Position numbers and translations under genes: made by a program | The notes under the pieces: generated by a model | What the model saw: the letters and a program-made list of their open reading frames with translations, nothing else | Told to the model about the DNA's origin: nothing | Databases searched by the model: none | Part shown: piece after piece, positions 16,415 to 26,400 of the stretch | Layout of the letters: each line of letters starts with the position of its first letter | Numbering within the stretch: position 1 is the stretch's first letter | Source: Deferribacteres bacterium | GTDB taxonomy: Bacteria; Zhuqueibacterota; Zhuqueibacteria; Zhuqueibacterales; Geothermadaptataceae | Assembly (NCBI GenBank): GCA_020633655.1 | Contig: JACKDF010000004.1 | Span: 496,001 to 560,000, forward strand | Length of the DNA stretch: 64,000 nt | Direction of reading: 5' to 3'

Positions 16415-17776
16415 ATGGGAAAACATCGTGGTATTCTGACGGTTGTGATTTTATTGATTCTTTTTACGGTTATTTACTGGTTTTTCGTATACCGGATACT
16501 CAACAAACCAGACATACCAAGCGAACCTGACATTTTTGCGCTTCAGGAACCAGATATTCGGGTTCGTATTTTAAATGCCGCTGGTGAAATTAAAATTCAA
16601 CTTCTCGATGAGTGGCTCGTTGCCGTAGATGATCAAAAAAACGAGACGAGCCTTCCTGCAAAAAGCAACCTGACTATTTCTGCATCCCAAAACAAACTCA
16701 AATTCGAAATGGATACACTGCCCGAAGATATCATTGCAGATTCGTTGCTCTTGACCTGTTCGGTTTCCAAAGGAGCGTTGTTAATCCAGGATGTGCCTTA
16801 CGGTGTCGGTTGGTGGTGGGAAGGCAAGGAAGACCGGGTTTATGAAGGTGAATTGCTCTTGTTTCCAGCCGAAGGTGAGTATGTTGATGCAGTCATTCGT
16901 TTGCCGCTTGAAGATTACCTTCTGGGTGTCATTCCTTACGAAATTGGTGGTGATTCACCACAAGAAGCATTGAAAGCACAGGCCGTTGCAGCGCGATCCG
17001 AAGCCATCATGGCGCTTCGTTCAGGCATGTACTGTGGGCCTCACCACGATTTAACTGCAGATGTGGAATGTCAGGTTTTTTCGGGAAATGCAAAGCGGAC
17101 AAGAGAATCGGATGAGGCCGTGCGTGAAACCCGTGGAATTGCCCTTTTCTGCGAGGATAAACCGATTCACGGTTATTATGCATCCAATTGCGGCGGGCAT
17201 TCGGAGATTATAGAAAATGTCTGGCCTGACCGTCCACGACCCTTAACCTATCAGCAGGGAAATTTTGATTCGGAGACAATTTTTCCCATCGACTTAAGCA
17301 GTGAAAAATTGATTTACCGTTGGCTGATGAGTAGTCCTGATGTCTATTGTAATCCGGAATACTATAAAGATTTACCAACCTGGAGTCGTGACAATTTTCG
17401 TTGGCGAAAAGAATTTACAGGTGCAGCTCTATCCCGGCTCATTGCAAAACATAAAGATATTGGCATGCTGCAGGAAATTAAAGTGTTAAAACGAGGTGTT
17501 TCGGGAAGGATAAGTTCGATTCGCTTTGTCGGCAGTACCAATCACCTCGATGTGAATACCGAGTTGGCAATCCGGCAGATATGGCAACCGCCTTTGCAAA
17601 GCTCGTGCTTTTTTGTTGAGGAACAAGGTGGACTTTTTACTCTTGTTGGTGCAGGATGGGGGCATGGCGTTGGCATGTGCCAGACCGGTGCGGTTTCTCA
17701 GGCTCACAAAGGAATTACGTATAAAAAAATATTAGCACATTACTATCGTGATTCACAGCTTAAGTTTTTGTATTAA
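16415..17776 (+). CDS. SpoIID/LytB domain protein, membrane-anchored
   Basis: A 453-residue protein with one N-terminal membrane segment (about residues 8-27) and a periplasmic SpoIID/LytB domain in the second half. Typical stretches are LPLEDYLLGVIPYEIG with the catalytic-type glutamate, ALKAQAVAARSEAI, YYASNCGGHSE and the C-terminal HGVGMCQTGA. SpoIID is a lytic transglycosylase on stripped peptidoglycan glycans in sporulating bacteria; LytB is an amidase enhancer; in non-sporulating Gram-negatives the family has a general cell-wall role. ATG 16415 has a near-perfect AAAGGAGG, so the longer frame from 16292, which would read through the repeat, was rejected. Neighbours give no further hint. 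Confidence 0.85.
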   Translation: MGKHRGILTVVILLILFTVIYWFFVYRILNKPDIPSEPDIFALQEPDIRVRILNAAGEIKIQLLDEWLVAVDDQKNETSLPAKSNLTISASQNKLKFEMDTLPEDIIADSLLLTCSVSKGALLIQDVPYGVGWWWEGKEDRVYEGELLLFPAEGEYVDAVIRLPLEDYLLGVIPYEIGGDSPQEALKAQAVAARSEAIMALRSGMYCGPHHDLTADVECQVFSGNAKRTRESDEAVRETRGIALFCEDKPIHGYYASNCGGHSEIIENVWPDRPRPLTYQQGNFDSETIFPIDLSSEKLIYRWLMSSPDVYCNPEYYKDLPTWSRDNFRWRKEFTGAALSRLIAKHKDIGMLQEIKVLKRGVSGRISSIRFVGSTNHLDVNTELAIRQIWQPPLQSSCFFVEEQGGLFTLVGAGWGHGVGMCQTGAVSQAHKGITYKKILAHYYRDSQLKFLY

Positions 17777-17784
17777 GGTGATTT

Positions 17785-17862
17785 GAAAACGGATTAAGTG
17801 GATTGCATTGATTAAATGGATAAATACTACCCATTCTCATGCTATTCGTTTAATCCGTGTTC
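17785..17862. terminator. Inverted repeat between convergent genes, possible bidirectional terminator
   Basis: The arms gaaaacggattaag (17785-17798) and its near-complement (17849-17862) pair at 12 of 14 positions across a loop of about 50 bp. It is the only structure between two convergent genes. The loop is long and T runs are weak, so it may be a dispersed repeat of the taatccgtg type rather than an efficient terminator. Confidence 0.4.
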
Positions 17863-17873
17863 TTTTCCTAACG

Positions 17874-18287
17874 CTATAAAAATTGCCTAACTTCAATGCC
17901 CGCATTTCTTAGAATTTCCAGCGAATCTTTCTTTCTGTATTCATTTTTGTAAATAATACGCTTCACATTGCCGAGATTAATTAATCGTTTTGCGCACATA
18001 ATACACGGCAGATGCGTAACGAAAACGAATTTTTCAATCTCACGCGGTGAATCGCAATTGATCACCGCATTTTCCTCGGAATGCAAACATCCACAGTTTC
18101 CTGGTGTATCGCTGTCGCAGGTGTTTGGTAAACCGGTTGCATTGCCATTGTAGCCAACGGCGAGCACTTTGCGGTAGTCGCTGGAGGTAATCACTGTCCC
18201 GACTTGCAAGCGTTTGCAGGTGGAACGCTGAGCGATCGTTTCTGCGAATTGCATGTAAACCTGATCAAAAGAAGGTCTTGTGTGCAT
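17874..18287 (-). CDS. Deoxycytidylate (dCMP) deaminase
   Basis: A 137-residue zinc deaminase expected to convert dCMP to dUMP, feeding thymidylate synthesis. The zinc site is complete: HSEENAV, with the proton-shuttling glutamate, near residue 71, and PCIMC near residue 95. The upstream stretch GYNGNATGLPNTCD and the extra CGC before the histidine are typical of dCMP deaminases and ComEB, as opposed to cytidine deaminases. ATG 18287 has GGAG upstream and lies five bases after the peptidase stop; the longer frame from 18350 would overlap that gene. It is probably co-transcribed with the peptidase gene without a functional link. Confidence 0.92.
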   Translation of the reverse strand: MHTRPSFDQVYMQFAETIAQRSTCKRLQVGTVITSSDYRKVLAVGYNGNATGLPNTCDSDTPGNCGCLHSEENAVINCDSPREIEKFVFVTHLPCIMCAKRLINLGNVKRIIYKNEYRKKDSLEILRNAGIEVRQFL

Positions 18288-18292
18288 TTTTT

Positions 18293-20563
18293 TTACTCCA
18301 CTGGCCCAGCGGGCATGTGTTCTTTTAAATACCATGTCAACGTTTCCCACACATGGCGAGTGGAATTCTCACCTTCGTATAAACCGTGCGAGCGGTTTGG
18401 ATACGGAACCATCGTAAACATTTTGTTCTGTTTTATAAGCTCGTTTATCAGCACTTCTGCACTCTGGTAATGCACATTATCGTCGCCGGTACCATGCATG
18501 AGGAGCAGATTGCCACGCAAGTTTTTTGCAAAATTCACAGGTGATCCGTTTTTATATCCTTCAGGATTTGTTTCCGGCAAGCCCATGTAGCGCTCCTGAT
18601 AAATTGTATCATAAAGTCTTTGGTTGCTGACGAAGGCGATCGCCATCGCTGTTTGGTAGAGATCCGGATAGCGAAAGATGGCGTTTAAGCTCATGCTGCC
18701 ACCACCGCTCCAGCCCCAAATTGCAATTCTGGTGGAATCGACGAAGCTCCATTTGCGGATGATGCGATTCGCCGCGGCATGGTCTGCCGAAGCGAGAATA
18801 CCGATTTGTCCATAGATACTTTTTCTCCATGCCCGACCGTTCGGACCCGGCGTGCCTCGTGGATCCACACTTATGATAACATAGCCGTTCTGGGCAAGCA
18901 TCGTGTGCCAGAGATAACGAGAACCGCCCCATTGATCGAGCACAGTCTGTCCGGCAGGTTCGCCATAAACAAAAAACAGAACAGGATATTTTTTGTTTTT
19001 ATCGAAGTTGTATGGTAAAATTTTATACCCATCTAAACTGACATTTTTTTCGATACTTACTGTAAAAAACTCCGTCGGCAGGCGTTTGATGGATTCCAGT
19101 TTTTCTTTTAATTCTTTGTTTTCTATCATTACTCGAATCGTTTTGTGATCCGGCAGACTGATAAGTTCGGTTATTGGTGGATTATCCATTTTTGAAAATG
19201 TGTGGAAAGCCCATTTGAAATTTGGAGCAATGTTGTAGTGATGCGTACCCGCTTGCGCTGCAGGGGATAATCGGTTGGCGTTACTTTCTCCATTAAGACG
19301 GATGCGATACAGATAGCGTTGCGTTGCATTTTCCGGCGAAGCCATGAAGTAGATCCAGCCAGCTTTGTCATCAATGCCCAGAATCTCTGTAATATCATAG
19401 CTTTCCCTGGTCACGAGTTTGATATCCTTTCCGTCGCGAGTAATACGGTATATATGCCGCCATCCATCCTGCTCGCTTACCCAGGTAAATTCTTTGCCAT
19501 TTTTCAGCCATTTCCAATCATCGACAACATCCAGCCAGGCGCTGTCTCTGTCTGTATAAATCGTTTTTACGTTTCCTGTTGTCGCATTGCCAAGAATAAC
19601 ATTGTTGGTGTTTTGCAAACGGTTTATTTGTTGCAGGATTACTTCCTTTGAAGAGGCAGCCCATTCCATGCGTGGAATATAATTATTGCGCGGATCGCCT
19701 GGTACATCAAGCCAGGTTGTTTCGCCACTGTCTGTATCAATCACACCAACGCGGCAGGAGGAATTTGTAGTGCCTACTTTGGGATAGGGAAGGGGAATGA
19801 TTCGTGAATAAATGGAATCAGTATTATTGATCAGGTTAAATGTCCCAACTCCTTCGGTATCGAACTGCCAGTAGGCGATCTTTTTGCTATCCGGGCTCCA
19901 TCGAATGCCATTCCTCAAACCAAATTCTTCTTCATAAACCCAGTCAGATGTTCCATTGACAATATTTTCTGCGGTAGATTTTGTGAGTGGCGTAATTGTC
20001 TGGTTTTTCAGATCCTCAAGATAGACATTGCGTTCACAAACATAGGCTGCTTTTTCCCCATAAGGAGAAAATGTGGCAAACATCAGCGTGGAGGGTTTAA
20101 ATTTCCTTCCCAACTGGTGCATTTGCCATGTTTTAAGATCAATTACCCAATAATCACCACGCGTGTGATAGCGCCAAACTCGCTGCGTGTTGGTAAATAT
20201 GAGGAGTTTGGTTTGATCAATTGACCAGCTGTAATCACGAATCTGCAGTGGTTTTTCTTCACCTGCGGGGATGATGTTTTTGGCAGGAACCAGAATTTTT
20301 CGCTCGCCAGATTTGCAGTCATATTGCACAATATCGCTGCCTTTGCCATCTTCCGCGCGCTCAAGGGTTGTATAGCCTTGTCCATCGGCTAACCATTTTG
20401 AAGGCGCCATTCGTTCAGCATTGTATAGGTTGTCAGAAAAAATATGCTGCAAGGTAAGCAAGGAATCGTCTAGGGATTGCGCATGCAGAAAATTAAGTGC
20501 TACCAGGGCGATGAACATGAAAAGTAGTTGGATACGATTGATTTTTGTACCTGGAAAGTTCAC
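18293..20563 (-). CDS. Dipeptidyl peptidase IV-type S9 family serine peptidase
   Basis: A 756-residue exported peptidase. After a signal peptide (about residues 1-29, ending LHAQ) come a DPP-IV beta-propeller (residues about 100-480; DWVYEEEFGLRNGIRWSPD holds the double-glutamate motif that binds the substrate amino terminus) and an alpha/beta hydrolase domain. The catalytic triad is Ser 619 in GWSGGG, Asp near 694 in GTGDDNVHYQ, and His 726 in NRSHGLY. It removes N-terminal dipeptides, usually X-Pro or X-Ala, in the periplasm. The start is GTG 20563 with AAAGGAG eight bases before it. GWSGGG replaces the more common GWSYGG, which should not harm activity. Confidence 0.93.
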   Translation of the reverse strand: MNFPGTKINRIQLLFMFIALVALNFLHAQSLDDSLLTLQHIFSDNLYNAERMAPSKWLADGQGYTTLERAEDGKGSDIVQYDCKSGERKILVPAKNIIPAGEEKPLQIRDYSWSIDQTKLLIFTNTQRVWRYHTRGDYWVIDLKTWQMHQLGRKFKPSTLMFATFSPYGEKAAYVCERNVYLEDLKNQTITPLTKSTAENIVNGTSDWVYEEEFGLRNGIRWSPDSKKIAYWQFDTEGVGTFNLINNTDSIYSRIIPLPYPKVGTTNSSCRVGVIDTDSGETTWLDVPGDPRNNYIPRMEWAASSKEVILQQINRLQNTNNVILGNATTGNVKTIYTDRDSAWLDVVDDWKWLKNGKEFTWVSEQDGWRHIYRITRDGKDIKLVTRESYDITEILGIDDKAGWIYFMASPENATQRYLYRIRLNGESNANRLSPAAQAGTHHYNIAPNFKWAFHTFSKMDNPPITELISLPDHKTIRVMIENKELKEKLESIKRLPTEFFTVSIEKNVSLDGYKILPYNFDKNKKYPVLFFVYGEPAGQTVLDQWGGSRYLWHTMLAQNGYVIISVDPRGTPGPNGRAWRKSIYGQIGILASADHAAANRIIRKWSFVDSTRIAIWGWSGGGSMSLNAIFRYPDLYQTAMAIAFVSNQRLYDTIYQERYMGLPETNPEGYKNGSPVNFAKNLRGNLLLMHGTGDDNVHYQSAEVLINELIKQNKMFTMVPYPNRSHGLYEGENSTRHVWETLTWYLKEHMPAGPVE

Positions 20564-20959
20564 ATCTTGCTCCTTTTCAACAAAACGGCAATAAGATTTG
20601 ATAGGCTGTTAAACAATGGTTGCCTTTAAAATACTTAAGTCCTGTGTATTATGCAAGACTGCAATCTTTACTTGAATTGGCACGGATTTGCTCTTGAAAT
20701 GGGATGACCGATTATTATGTAACTTCTTTTTTTATAAAAATTAAATTGCATCGCATTTCAGAATGCATTATTATAATGCACGACCAATAATCATTATTAC
20801 ACATCCTGCACCTGGCTTAACGCTATCGTTTTTTGTAAATTCTTTTAAAATCATCTTCTGATCCATTTTCCAATTAATTATTTGTTCTAAGTATTTATCG
20901 CTATTTACTAGTTCTGGATTTGTAGTTAAACTAACCTTTAAACTACATTCTCGATAATT
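20564..20959. other. Divergent intergenic region, peptidase / sigma factor
   Basis: About 400 bp of AT-rich DNA between divergently transcribed genes; promoters for both should lie here. An imperfect palindrome (GTAGTT...AACTAC, 20922-20946) ends 13 bp before the sigma factor start and could be an operator. A small frame on the minus strand (20771-20968) has no ribosome site or recognisable features and is not called. Confidence 0.5.
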
Positions 20960-21523
20960 ATGGAACACGACACACTTTTAGTGAAAAATGTACAATCTGG
21001 TAAAATGAAATTCGATCACGAAGCAGAAAATATTCTTTTCCAAAAATATTATCCACGAATCCGCCTCAAACTGCAATTCAGATTGCATGATGATCAAGAT
21101 AGCATTGATGATCTCACTCATGAAATTGCAATTGAATTACTTCATAGTCTTCGTAACGGGAATTATGATCCCTCAAAAGCTACAATCGGATCCTACCTCA
21201 ATGGAATTATCAATCATAAACTGATTAGTTATTTTAAAAAACGTGCGCAGGGCAAAACGTCCTCAATTGATGATACAGCGGACGAAGGGCTCATTGTTCT
21301 ACCACGAATTACAGAAAATATGGATAATGAAAAGCTTATCCAGTGCCTGCGTCACCACTTGCCGAAATTACGACAGAATTATCGTGAAGTATTTTTACTC
21401 TATTACCATGATGGATTCAGTGTTAAACAAATAGCCGAGCACCTTGGCCGTAGTTCTTTGACAATTGCGAATGAAAAATTTCAAGCCTTGAAAATTTTAC
21501 GTAAAAAGTGCATAATTAAATAA
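20960..21523 (+). CDS. ECF-type RNA polymerase sigma factor
   Basis: A 187-residue sigma-70 family protein with only regions 2 and 4. Region 2 spans about residues 20-95 (DSIDDLTHEIAIELLHSLRNG, then PSKATIGSYLNGIINHKLISYFKKRA). Region 4 spans about 125-185 (LRQNYREVFLLYYHDGFSVKQIAEHL), a helix-turn-helix for the -35 element. The next gene is a zinc-finger anti-sigma factor, followed by a membrane protein and a TPR-CHAT protein, so this sigma factor probably reads a signal from that membrane set and may drive its own operon. It is not closely related to the second ECF factor at 33041. Confidence 0.88.
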   Translation: MEHDTLLVKNVQSGKMKFDHEAENILFQKYYPRIRLKLQFRLHDDQDSIDDLTHEIAIELLHSLRNGNYDPSKATIGSYLNGIINHKLISYFKKRAQGKTSSIDDTADEGLIVLPRITENMDNEKLIQCLRHHLPKLRQNYREVFLLYYHDGFSVKQIAEHLGRSSLTIANEKFQALKILRKKCIIK

Positions 21524-21580
21524 ATTTACTCAATAATTTGCACAAGTCCACCAAGAGTAGAATAAAAACCAGGATTGAAA

Positions 21581-22468
21581 ATGGACTGCACGCTTGAAAA
21601 CCGATCTTCGATAATTGATGAATATTTACACAACCGAATGACTGATGATGAAAAAGATGAATTTGAAGCGCATTATTTTGAATGTGACACCTGTTTCGCA
21701 GAGCTGGAATTTACGAAATCACTGGCTCAATTAATCAAATCAGAAGGCCGCGAATTGCTCACTGACCCTAAACCAGTAACAATTCCGTTCCTTCAAAGGC
21801 TTAAGAGATTTTTCAATGATACCTTTAAGAGTTCCCGTGTCCCCGCTTTTGCCGGGGTTTTGGTGTCGGTTGTCGTGGTGACAGCCTTCCTTGTTTCCTA
21901 TCAGGGAAAAACAATTTTTGCTACTGTTGATTACGCAAGGGAAGTGCCCTATCCATACCAGGCGTCATCGATGCGTGGTGCATCAGAAAATCAGGATGAT
22001 TCGCTTTTTGCTGCATTTCAGGATCAATTTACACAGGCAATGAGTGAATATTTACAATTGCATTATTCTGCTGCTGCTGAACTTTTGGCTGCGATGCAAC
22101 CTGACGTAAAGCTTTTAGAACAGCGTGCAGAACAGCTTGAGGTGCATGAGTACGATAGGATAAAAATAAGCAGCGATGTAAATAAGTACTATTTTTATCG
22201 AGGGGTGAATTCTCTCGCCCTGGCAAAAGAAAAATCAATTCACAATGCGATGCCTGATATTGATAGCGCTCTTAATTTTTTAAGGAAAGCGAATGCAGTT
22301 GCAAAGCTAAATGAAGTAGGAGATCGTAGCAGGGAGTTTTATTTTATAGCTTTGTGTCAAGCGATGCAAAATAATAGTGAAAATGCGAGAATTACCTTGC
22401 AGAAAATTTCTGTCGGTGATGAGTTTTATGCTCAAAGACTTAAGTTGATGGAAAAGCTTAGCGATTGA
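21581..22468 (+). CDS. Membrane-bound zinc-finger anti-sigma factor
   Basis: A 295-residue protein. The N terminus has the zinc anti-sigma pattern His-x3-Cys-x2-Cys (His 31, Cys 35, Cys 38) within IDEYLHNRMTDDEKDEFEAH, which normally clamps the cognate sigma factor. One membrane segment spans about residues 88-110. The remaining 180 residues would be periplasmic and helical, TPR-like in appearance (LLAAMQPDVKLLEQRAEQLE, ALNFLRKANAVAKLNEVG), and probably form the sensing or docking part. ATG 21581 is preferred over the in-frame TTG at 21575. The gene follows the sigma factor by 57 bp. Confidence 0.82.
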   Translation: MDCTLENRSSIIDEYLHNRMTDDEKDEFEAHYFECDTCFAELEFTKSLAQLIKSEGRELLTDPKPVTIPFLQRLKRFFNDTFKSSRVPAFAGVLVSVVVVTAFLVSYQGKTIFATVDYAREVPYPYQASSMRGASENQDDSLFAAFQDQFTQAMSEYLQLHYSAAAELLAAMQPDVKLLEQRAEQLEVHEYDRIKISSDVNKYYFYRGVNSLALAKEKSIHNAMPDIDSALNFLRKANAVAKLNEVGDRSREFYFIALCQAMQNNSENARITLQKISVGDEFYAQRLKLMEKLSD

Positions 22469-22502
22469 TGTGGTTTTTACTTTTAAGGTACAGGAGGATG
22501 GG

Positions 22503-23351
22503 ATGAAATCGAAAGATGAAAAAAAAGCGGAACGACCGAGTACGAACAAGATTAACAAACTGCTCATATGGCTACTCGTATTTGCCTTGGTTTTTATTGG
22601 TTATTTGATGAAAAGACCAATTGTTCAGGAGTATGAACCAGCAACGGCTGTTGAAGAATTTTCCGGACACGCCATGGATGTAGCTTTGAATTCTATTATC
22701 GAGATGCAACGCCGCAGCCAGGATTCATGGGATCAATTGCTGGCATCGGATAAGCTTGGATATTCTGAGAAATTTGTGCTCGCCTCTTTTATATCAAATG
22801 ATCCTCCACAGGGCGAAGAAAAACCTGTGGAAGGCGATGCGATTGAAGATAATCCCATATGCCCACCGCCCCATCGTTGCCTGGATTCGAATTTTCCCGT
22901 TTATGTTTTAGAAGAAGACACAAAAGCCGGGATCGGTTTATTTACGAAAGATGCCATTGCCGCAACAATCGACACCATTGGAAATCTCTATTATAACTGG
23001 GAAGATTCGGTTCAAGCAGATTTAAATTTTACATTTTTTGATTCGAAAAAAAATGCAGAAAATATACTCATTTCAATCGAATCTATTACTTCCGATGTTA
23101 AAATAAAAGATCCAGAGTTTTTTATACCGCTGCTAAAAAATCTCTATTCATCCATCCAGAATCTGCAATCAGCTGAAGATGAAAAAGGGATAAAATCGTC
23201 TTCTCATGCACAGACTTATAACTATAATTTGGGCCAAAACTCCGATTTAGATGTTCAAATTGAACTTAACTATGATACGAATGCGGATATTTTTCAATTA
23301 AACACCACAATGGTATATACCACTGCGCTTAAGAAAACAACTGCGAAATAG
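22503..23351 (+). CDS. Membrane-anchored protein of unknown function in the sigma/CHAT operon
   Basis: A 282-residue protein that I do not recognise. A basic N terminus is followed by one membrane segment (about residues 19-36). The rest is probably periplasmic and contains a Pro/Cys stretch (NPICPPPHRCLDS) near residue 120; the two cysteines could form a disulfide. The remainder is predicted mixed alpha/beta without enzyme-like motifs. A strong AGGAGG precedes ATG 22503, which is 34 bp after the anti-sigma gene and 60 bp before the TPR-CHAT gene, so it is most likely part of the same signalling unit. Confidence 0.7.
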   Translation: MKSKDEKKAERPSTNKINKLLIWLLVFALVFIGYLMKRPIVQEYEPATAVEEFSGHAMDVALNSIIEMQRRSQDSWDQLLASDKLGYSEKFVLASFISNDPPQGEEKPVEGDAIEDNPICPPPHRCLDSNFPVYVLEEDTKAGIGLFTKDAIAATIDTIGNLYYNWEDSVQADLNFTFFDSKKNAENILISIESITSDVKIKDPEFFIPLLKNLYSSIQNLQSAEDEKGIKSSSHAQTYNYNLGQNSDLDVQIELNYDTNADIFQLNTTMVYTTALKKTTAK

Positions 23352-23411
23352 ATATAAATTTTTCGAACTGTGGAGTTTTCGTACTATTGAATAATTGAAA
23401 AGTGGGTAAAT

Positions 23412-26400
23412 TTGGTTTTTTATCAACGAATCCTAAACTTTCTTCTGTTTTTCATTTTAATATCCAGGATTTTTACACTTCATGCAGAACCATTGGCTCC
23501 CAGCACTGGTACTGTTACCGTGCAATCACAGCACCATCCGTTTTATGAATTTATCGCGAAGAACAGGGCAAATGGATTTAAGGATGTTTTTGAAGGTGCT
23601 AGAGAAATTGTGGCCCAGCAACCCGAGCTTCAAGCTGCATATACTTATATTTTTGATAAGTATGTTGAGAACAACGAAATTCAGGCATGCTCTAAATTTT
23701 TTAACGAGTTAGCTCAGCAAAAACAAACGCGACTGTATTCTCTCTGGATGTTGGCACGCCTTGAATTCTCGCAAAATCACCCCAATACATGTTTGGAGAT
23801 TTATGATAAAATCTTTCACGAATTTGCAGATATTCCCGCAATTGTTTTGCATGAATATCTGCAAATGGTGGATGTTCTCTCACCAACTGTAAATTCATAT
23901 CGATATCCGGAATTGCAAAAACATCCGGTCTTTAACATTGTTCATCATTTTAGCCACTACCAATACAAGCAAGCCCTTGCTGAATATTCAAAACTTCGCC
24001 AGGTTAAATTGCATTCTGATTTCTTCCTTTTGCATTTGTATGCACGGTCCCAGGCTTCACTGAAAAACTTCCAAAAAGCAGATTCCGTATTGCAATTCGC
24101 TCTGCGTCAGGCTGAGGAAAAGGGCGCCATCGAGTACCATATACTCTTTCTTTACGATCTTGGAAAACTCGCTTATGCACAAGGTAATAATGAAGACGCA
24201 CTCGAGATTCTTACCAAAGCAATTGCCTCCTGCAAGGAGATCGATAACAGGAGATTGCAAGCCGAGATACTCAACCTGCGCAGCCATGCGCATAAGATTA
24301 TGGGACACAATCAGCTCGCCCTCCAGGATTGTATTGAGGGCGAAATTTATGCACACGCTGTCTTGGATTTCAGGACGCTTTCGCAAATACTGGAGTCGAA
24401 AGGGAGGGTGTTGTCTGTTATGGGAAAAAATGTCGAAGCACTCAAAGCATATGATGCTTGTAGTAGGCTTCCATTGATAAATCGTGAAACACAAATTTAT
24501 GCTGAATACTACAAAGCAGAAATTTACATCGGGTATTTTCAATTTCATTTAGCGAAAAAAACTCTGCAAAGAGCATTAAAATTAGCAGATGAAAAGAAAT
24601 ACGAGTGGGAACAAGCTCTGCTCAAAGCCACATTGGGCCGAGTTTTGATGTTTGAGGGAAACCGGGAATTGGCACGCCAATATGCTCTTGAGCATATTGA
24701 CTATTTATCTGGTTCTTCGGCCGTGCTCGCGAAAGCTTTTTGGTTGAAACATATTGCTATGAGTTATGCCGATGAGTTGAATTACGAAAAGGCAGCCTTC
24801 TATTATCAACAAGCTTTAGACATTGTCCAAAAAAGCAAAAACAAAAGTTACATCCATCCCTATTTGTTCGAATATGCAAATTATTTTTATAAAATTTCCA
24901 ATTACCCTCAAGCACAATGCTACCTTGATACACTAATGTCGAGTTCTGGACAGAAGGATGATTCCACCATAAAGGCGAAGGCTTTCTTCCTGCAAGCACA
25001 AATTGATGATGTTCAAGGCAATCTACCAGCTGCTTTAAAAAACTATAGAAAATCCGTCGGAATATTTGAATCAATTCGCAGGCAAACCACCGTAAGTGAT
25101 CTTCGGGTTGGATTTTTTAGTGAAGCGCATAAAGCCAGCCAACATCTGGCAGGTTGCTACCTCGATAAATTTCAAACAACGGGACAATTCACTGACCTTG
25201 ACAGCGCATTGTATTTTATCGATCTGGGAAGAAATCGTAATCTTAAAGAGCGTTTCAATGGACAAAATCGGGAAACGGCAAAAGATGCAACGTGTTTAGC
25301 CATTGCGGCTGAAATTCGAAAAAAACAACGGCTGTGGCGCGATGCCTGCGTAACTTATGCACCATCAGCCACAATTGACTCTTTATACGAAGCGGTTGAA
25401 TTGGAGCACTATGCTTTGATGGAACACCGATTGTATCTGTTTCAATCACACGAAGATAGCAGTTCATCGAGCGGAACAGTTGGAACAGGAATGCACGATA
25501 TTGCTGGTTTACACGCTAAAATTCTCGGACAAAATAACGCACGCATTATTTACCATTTTGTGGATGAAAAAATTTATGCAATCGCAGCAAATGAGCACAA
25601 TGTTAAAATAGTGCAGCTGAGCTGTGAAGTAAAACAATTGGCAAGTCAAATTGCGTTGCTTATCGAACCGTTCTCCACGGCTAATTCAGATTCAATAAAT
25701 TCTATTCCGTTTCATGCTGAAATTGCTCATAAACTTTATCAGGAATTGATATTTCCCATCGAAAACAGGATGAAATTGCCTGAGGATGTTTTAATCGTTG
25801 CAGACGGTGTTTTGAATCAACTGCCGTTTGAATTATTGCTTACAGCACCATGCCAAAAGGATGTCTATTTACCTACAGATTATCCCGAGTACACAGATAA
25901 ATTTCTGCTCCAACACTATTCTATTGGCTATTCACCTGCAACATTCCCGGATAATGAAAAATCACTGATTTCGGAGCACAATACTTTAGTTTTAGCCAAT
26001 CCGGCACATCCTGCAGCAAGTAAAGAAGATATTTCCATGCGGAGTGGCAGAATATTTTCACCGCTGTTGCATGCGATCATAGAAGCACGGAACATTGAGC
26101 GTATTGCGATGAATGCAACTGTACTTATTGGCCGCGAGGCGACAAAGGAAAATTTTGCCAGCCTTGCAGAGAAGCATCAGGTCTTGCATCTTGCAACCCA
26201 TGCATTTTCAGATTCGATCTTTGATGCATTTTCGGGTGCTGTGTTGGCTGCGACTACTAATTTTGACGACGATGGTATTTTAATGGGGTACGAGATTGAA
26301 GATATGCATATTGCCAATTATGATCTTGTCTTTCTTAGTGGGTGTGATACCGGACGGGGTAAATTCATTCCTGGTGAAGGTACTCTGGGTTTACCGCGTA

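Noticed and set aside
20771..20968. Small minus-strand frame overlapping the sigma factor start
   Set aside because: No ribosome site, no recognisable features, and it overlaps a well-supported gene start.
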